Assembly: GCA_964564025.1 (NCBI GenBank) | Contig: CAZLZO010000001.1 | Span: 1 to 64,000 of the forward strand | Direction of reading: 5' to 3' | Source of the DNA: DRYM01 sp964564025 | GTDB lineage: Archaea; Thermoproteota; Thermoprotei_A; EX4484-217-1 | Length of the DNA stretch: 64,000 bases | Part shown: piece by piece, positions 61,892-64,000 of the stretch | How positions within the stretch are numbered: position 1 is the stretch's first letter | Layout: each line of letters starts with the position of its first letter | Program-made: the position numbers and the translations under genes | Notes under the pieces: generated by a model | Told to the model about the DNA's origin: nothing | What the model saw: only the letters and a program-made list of their open reading frames with translations | Databases searched by the model: none

Positions 61892-63862
61892 TTAAACCTC
61901 TGAGACAATTTTAGCTAAATCCTCTAATTTCTCTACTTCCCGCCTACTTTTCACTGCGATTTCAAACCATCCCTTAAAGTAAGCTGGTATGGGGTCTCTA
62001 ACTCTAACATCTGGTGTGTAAATGTATCCTTCTCTATCGTTTAGTAAGGGTATTTCTGATGAGGGGACACCTATTGATGAGAAATATTCTATGTCACTCC
62101 TATACTTTGTTCTTAAAACTATGAGAGTGTTCATGTTTGCTAAAAGCTGTTTTTCGATAATCGTAGCTAACTGGGTTATTGCTATAAGCCCTATCCTAAA
62201 CTTTCTTCCTTCACGAGCTATTCGCGCAAAAGCATTTCTAGGGCTCCTAACTTTTTCGGGTGAAAGATAAAGGGGTGCTTCTTCAGAAACTATTGCTACA
62301 ACATTTTTCCTGCTTAGTTCTCTAGGATCCAATCCTATTCTACCACTTAGAATTCTCCTAACAACATTGAGCACTACAGCATCGGCTTGGGCTGAAGGCG
62401 CAGAGGAAACATCGAGTATTACTATGTTTCCCTCTTCAATTTTCTTAATTATTGAATCAATGCTTAACCCTCTTTCAATAACTGATAGTTCATCAGAAAC
62501 ACTAATTCTATACCACTTATAATTTGCTAGGTTCTGTTTAACTCTTAAAACAGGGCTTTTAGCTATTTCCTCAAGAAGCCTACGTAGGGAACCTGGTTTC
62601 TTAAAAACATCACTTAATTTAAAAATGCTTTTATCGTCAGAGTAAACTGTTACAACTCCTCCGTTTTCGGAAATACTTTTCGGCTTAATGTTTAGGAGAG
62701 CTAATAAGCGTGTTCTCCAAACCCTAAGCTTCTGAATATACATTCCCTGTTGAACAAACTCCCTATAAACACCCTTCTTCTCTTTTTCCCCAACACCTTC
62801 GCTATTACACATGTTATCAACTACGGCTATGAATAGCGGAATTAAATGACCACTTAGTACTCCTTCTCTACTCCTAAACATTTCTTTCCAAGTATCAGAT
62901 AAATTAGATGCTTCAACTATTGCTTCAAGAGTTTCAAGAATAATCTCTAATGTAGCTGCTTCCTCATCGGATACCTCAAGCGCCATTGAAACATCATTTA
63001 CTGTTAAACTTCCAATGTTTATTGCTGCTTCTCTTATCTCCACATTACCATATGTTTGTGGTTCTCTTTCCGTAAAAGAGAGCTTATATACATGAATTCT
63101 TTCCTTCAACACATCTTCAGAATTATTGCTTAAAATAGCTTTAGAAAGCTTGTTAAGGAAAAATTCTCCCCCACCACTTGAATACTTACTATACTCTCCA
63201 TGCCTATCTATTATGAGCCAACTTATCGGTGATTTCCCATGGAGAGCCCAGTCCAGAATTATACCCATAATCCCGGTTGTTTTCCCGGCACCAGTTTGTC
63301 CAGAGACAAGAATGTGTTTTGGAATTAAAGATTCTATATCAACCTTTATTTCTGCTCTATCAAAATACTTTAGAGCTTTCTCGCTTTCCGTTGATGCTGA
63401 GCCACTTCTTAGAATAGCTATTGGCACTGTTTTTTCTAAATATTCCTGTACAGGAATTCCTAAACTGAACATATACATTATTTTCTCAGATTCTTCATCA
63501 CCGCTTTCAAGCCTATAAACTTCAGTATTAAGTGGTGGAGGAGTTGCGGGCCTTGAAACATAGATTCTATCTCCTTCCTCGATAACTAAGAACATAGGTG
63601 ATGTTATAATGGTTCTTTCCTTTCCTGCTTCAATAAGCGCTCCGCTAGGCTCAACTTTCCTAGGCAGGAGACCTAAAGTTTTATTAGCTCCTGCTGGGAG
63701 CTTATTTAAAACATCATCTACGTGAAGCAATAGAACTTTACTTAACCCCTTAAGTTTAACGTAAAGTATGTCCCCTATGCTTATTCCTAAACTACTCTGG
63801 TGACCTGCAATTAACACTTTATCTTTAGAAGACTCGAAAATCCATCCAACAAATTTACCCAT
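61892..63862 (-). CDS. herA: HerA-family hexameric DNA translocase
   Basis: A 656-residue FtsK/HerA ATPase. An N-terminal beta-rich HAS-barrel (about 1-120) precedes Walker A LVSGQTGAGKTTGIMGII (about 184-201), Walker B VVAIVSEEAPLYLS (about 518-531) and a C-terminal arginine-finger region (LRTKYRSDIEYFSSIGVP). HerA normally works with NurA nuclease and Mre11-Rad50 in end resection. At 656 residues it is longer than the about 500 of Sulfolobus HerA, with an extra middle part. ATG 63862 with GGTGA, 2 bases after the preceding stop. Confidence 0.9.
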   Translation of the reverse strand: MGKFVGWIFESSKDKVLIAGHQSSLGISIGDILYVKLKGLSKVLLLHVDDVLNKLPAGANKTLGLLPRKVEPSGALIEAGKERTIITSPMFLVIEEGDRIYVSRPATPPPLNTEVYRLESGDEESEKIMYMFSLGIPVQEYLEKTVPIAILRSGSASTESEKALKYFDRAEIKVDIESLIPKHILVSGQTGAGKTTGIMGIILDWALHGKSPISWLIIDRHGEYSKYSSGGGEFFLNKLSKAILSNNSEDVLKERIHVYKLSFTEREPQTYGNVEIREAAINIGSLTVNDVSMALEVSDEEAATLEIILETLEAIVEASNLSDTWKEMFRSREGVLSGHLIPLFIAVVDNMCNSEGVGEKEKKGVYREFVQQGMYIQKLRVWRTRLLALLNIKPKSISENGGVVTVYSDDKSIFKLSDVFKKPGSLRRLLEEIAKSPVLRVKQNLANYKWYRISVSDELSVIERGLSIDSIIKKIEEGNIVILDVSSAPSAQADAVVLNVVRRILSGRIGLDPRELSRKNVVAIVSEEAPLYLSPEKVRSPRNAFARIAREGRKFRIGLIAITQLATIIEKQLLANMNTLIVLRTKYRSDIEYFSSIGVPSSEIPLLNDREGYIYTPDVRVRDPIPAYFKGWFEIAVKSRREVEKLEDLAKIVSEV

Positions 63863-63864
63863 AA

Positions 63865-64000
63865 TTACTCACCATAACCATATCTTAACCTCATACTTCC
63901 ACTTATTATTTGGAGAAGCGTTTTAAGCATTGAGAGATTGTTTCCAGCAGATTTTAAAGCAGCAACTTCCATATATGCTATAATCGACTTCCTATGTTCA
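63865..64000 (-). CDS. C-terminal fragment of an upstream gene, unknown
   Basis: The last 44 residues of a minus-strand gene that enters from the right edge, ending at TAA 63865-63867. The peptide EHRKSIIAYMEVAALKSAGN leads to a tail SMRLRYGYGE. Its stop is 2 bases before the herA start, so it belongs to the herA-rad50 operon. Mre11 or NurA would be expected there, but no motif of either is in the visible part. Confidence 0.55.
   Translation of the reverse strand, partial: EHRKSIIAYMEVAALKSAGNNLSMLKTLLQIISGSMRLRYGYGE

Noticed and set aside
1..64000. CRISPR arrays, rRNA and tRNA genes
   Set aside because: No regularly spaced repeats, no rRNA-like stretch and no T-loop/cloverleaf sequence were found on reading; a dedicated tRNA scan could still find an intron-split one.

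Overview
The window looks like an AT-rich chromosome segment from a thermophilic archaeon of the Thermoproteota (crenarchaeal/TACK) type. The reasons are: TmcA, HerA and Rad50; a PdxS of the long crenarchaeal form; a phosphorylase close to the Sulfolobus MTA phosphorylase type; TnpB-only IS605/IS1341-type elements; a canonical archaeal C/D box guide RNA; TATA-box promoters with short or leaderless starts; and GGTGA-type ribosome sites with frequent TTG/GTG starts. I cannot name the genus. I found no rRNA, tRNA or CRISPR array.

Layout. 1-5.2 kb: a five-gene oligopeptide ABC importer, its binding protein cut by the window edge. 5.8-6.5 kb: a VapBC-type toxin-antitoxin pair with a likely operator. 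6.8-13.2 kb: an AIR-synthase-like protein, a FlK-type thioesterase, an exported helical protein next to a membrane-tethered winged-helix regulator, an SSS symporter, and an unlisted 53-residue zinc-ribbon gene. 13.3-16.5 kb is the decayed, mobile part: an alpha/beta-hydrolase gene broken by a one-base frameshift and by a TnpB element, a C/D box sRNA, and the remains of a second TnpB. 16.9-23.1 kb: TrmO, a PH-domain membrane protein, a broken secreted-protein gene, and leuA-leuB-leuC-leuD. 23.2-26.4 kb: a MalFGK-type ABC transporter with no binding protein of its own. 26.5-31.7 kb: an eight-gene Mrp/Mbh-type antiporter module whose first subunit is only half length. 31.7-46.3 kb: TmcA, a purine nucleoside/MTA phosphorylase, a very unusual two-domain binding protein, a MATE exporter, a large helicase, an MFS carrier, a DapB-like dehydrogenase and a PhoU regulator. 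47.2-52.6 kb: pyridoxal-phosphate synthase (pdxS, pdxT) running straight into a complete ECF vitamin importer and a SpoIIM-like membrane protein. 52.9-64 kb: DUF1028, FeoB with a DtxR-like operator, an AT-rich palindromic spacer, an endonuclease III, a ROK sugar kinase, Rad50 and HerA.

The most unusual item is the protein at 34757-37324. It joins a MalE-like (SBP family 1) solute-binding domain to a complete BMP/PnrA-like nucleoside-binding domain in one membrane-anchored chain, beside a nucleoside phosphorylase. I propose, as inference only, a nucleoside uptake and salvage system that may use the orphan MalFGK-type permease about 8 kb away. Other points of interest are the half-length antiporter subunit at the head of the Mrp cluster, the TnpB element that carries a divergent 48-residue protein and lacks zinc-ribbon cysteines, and the membrane-tethered transcription factor.
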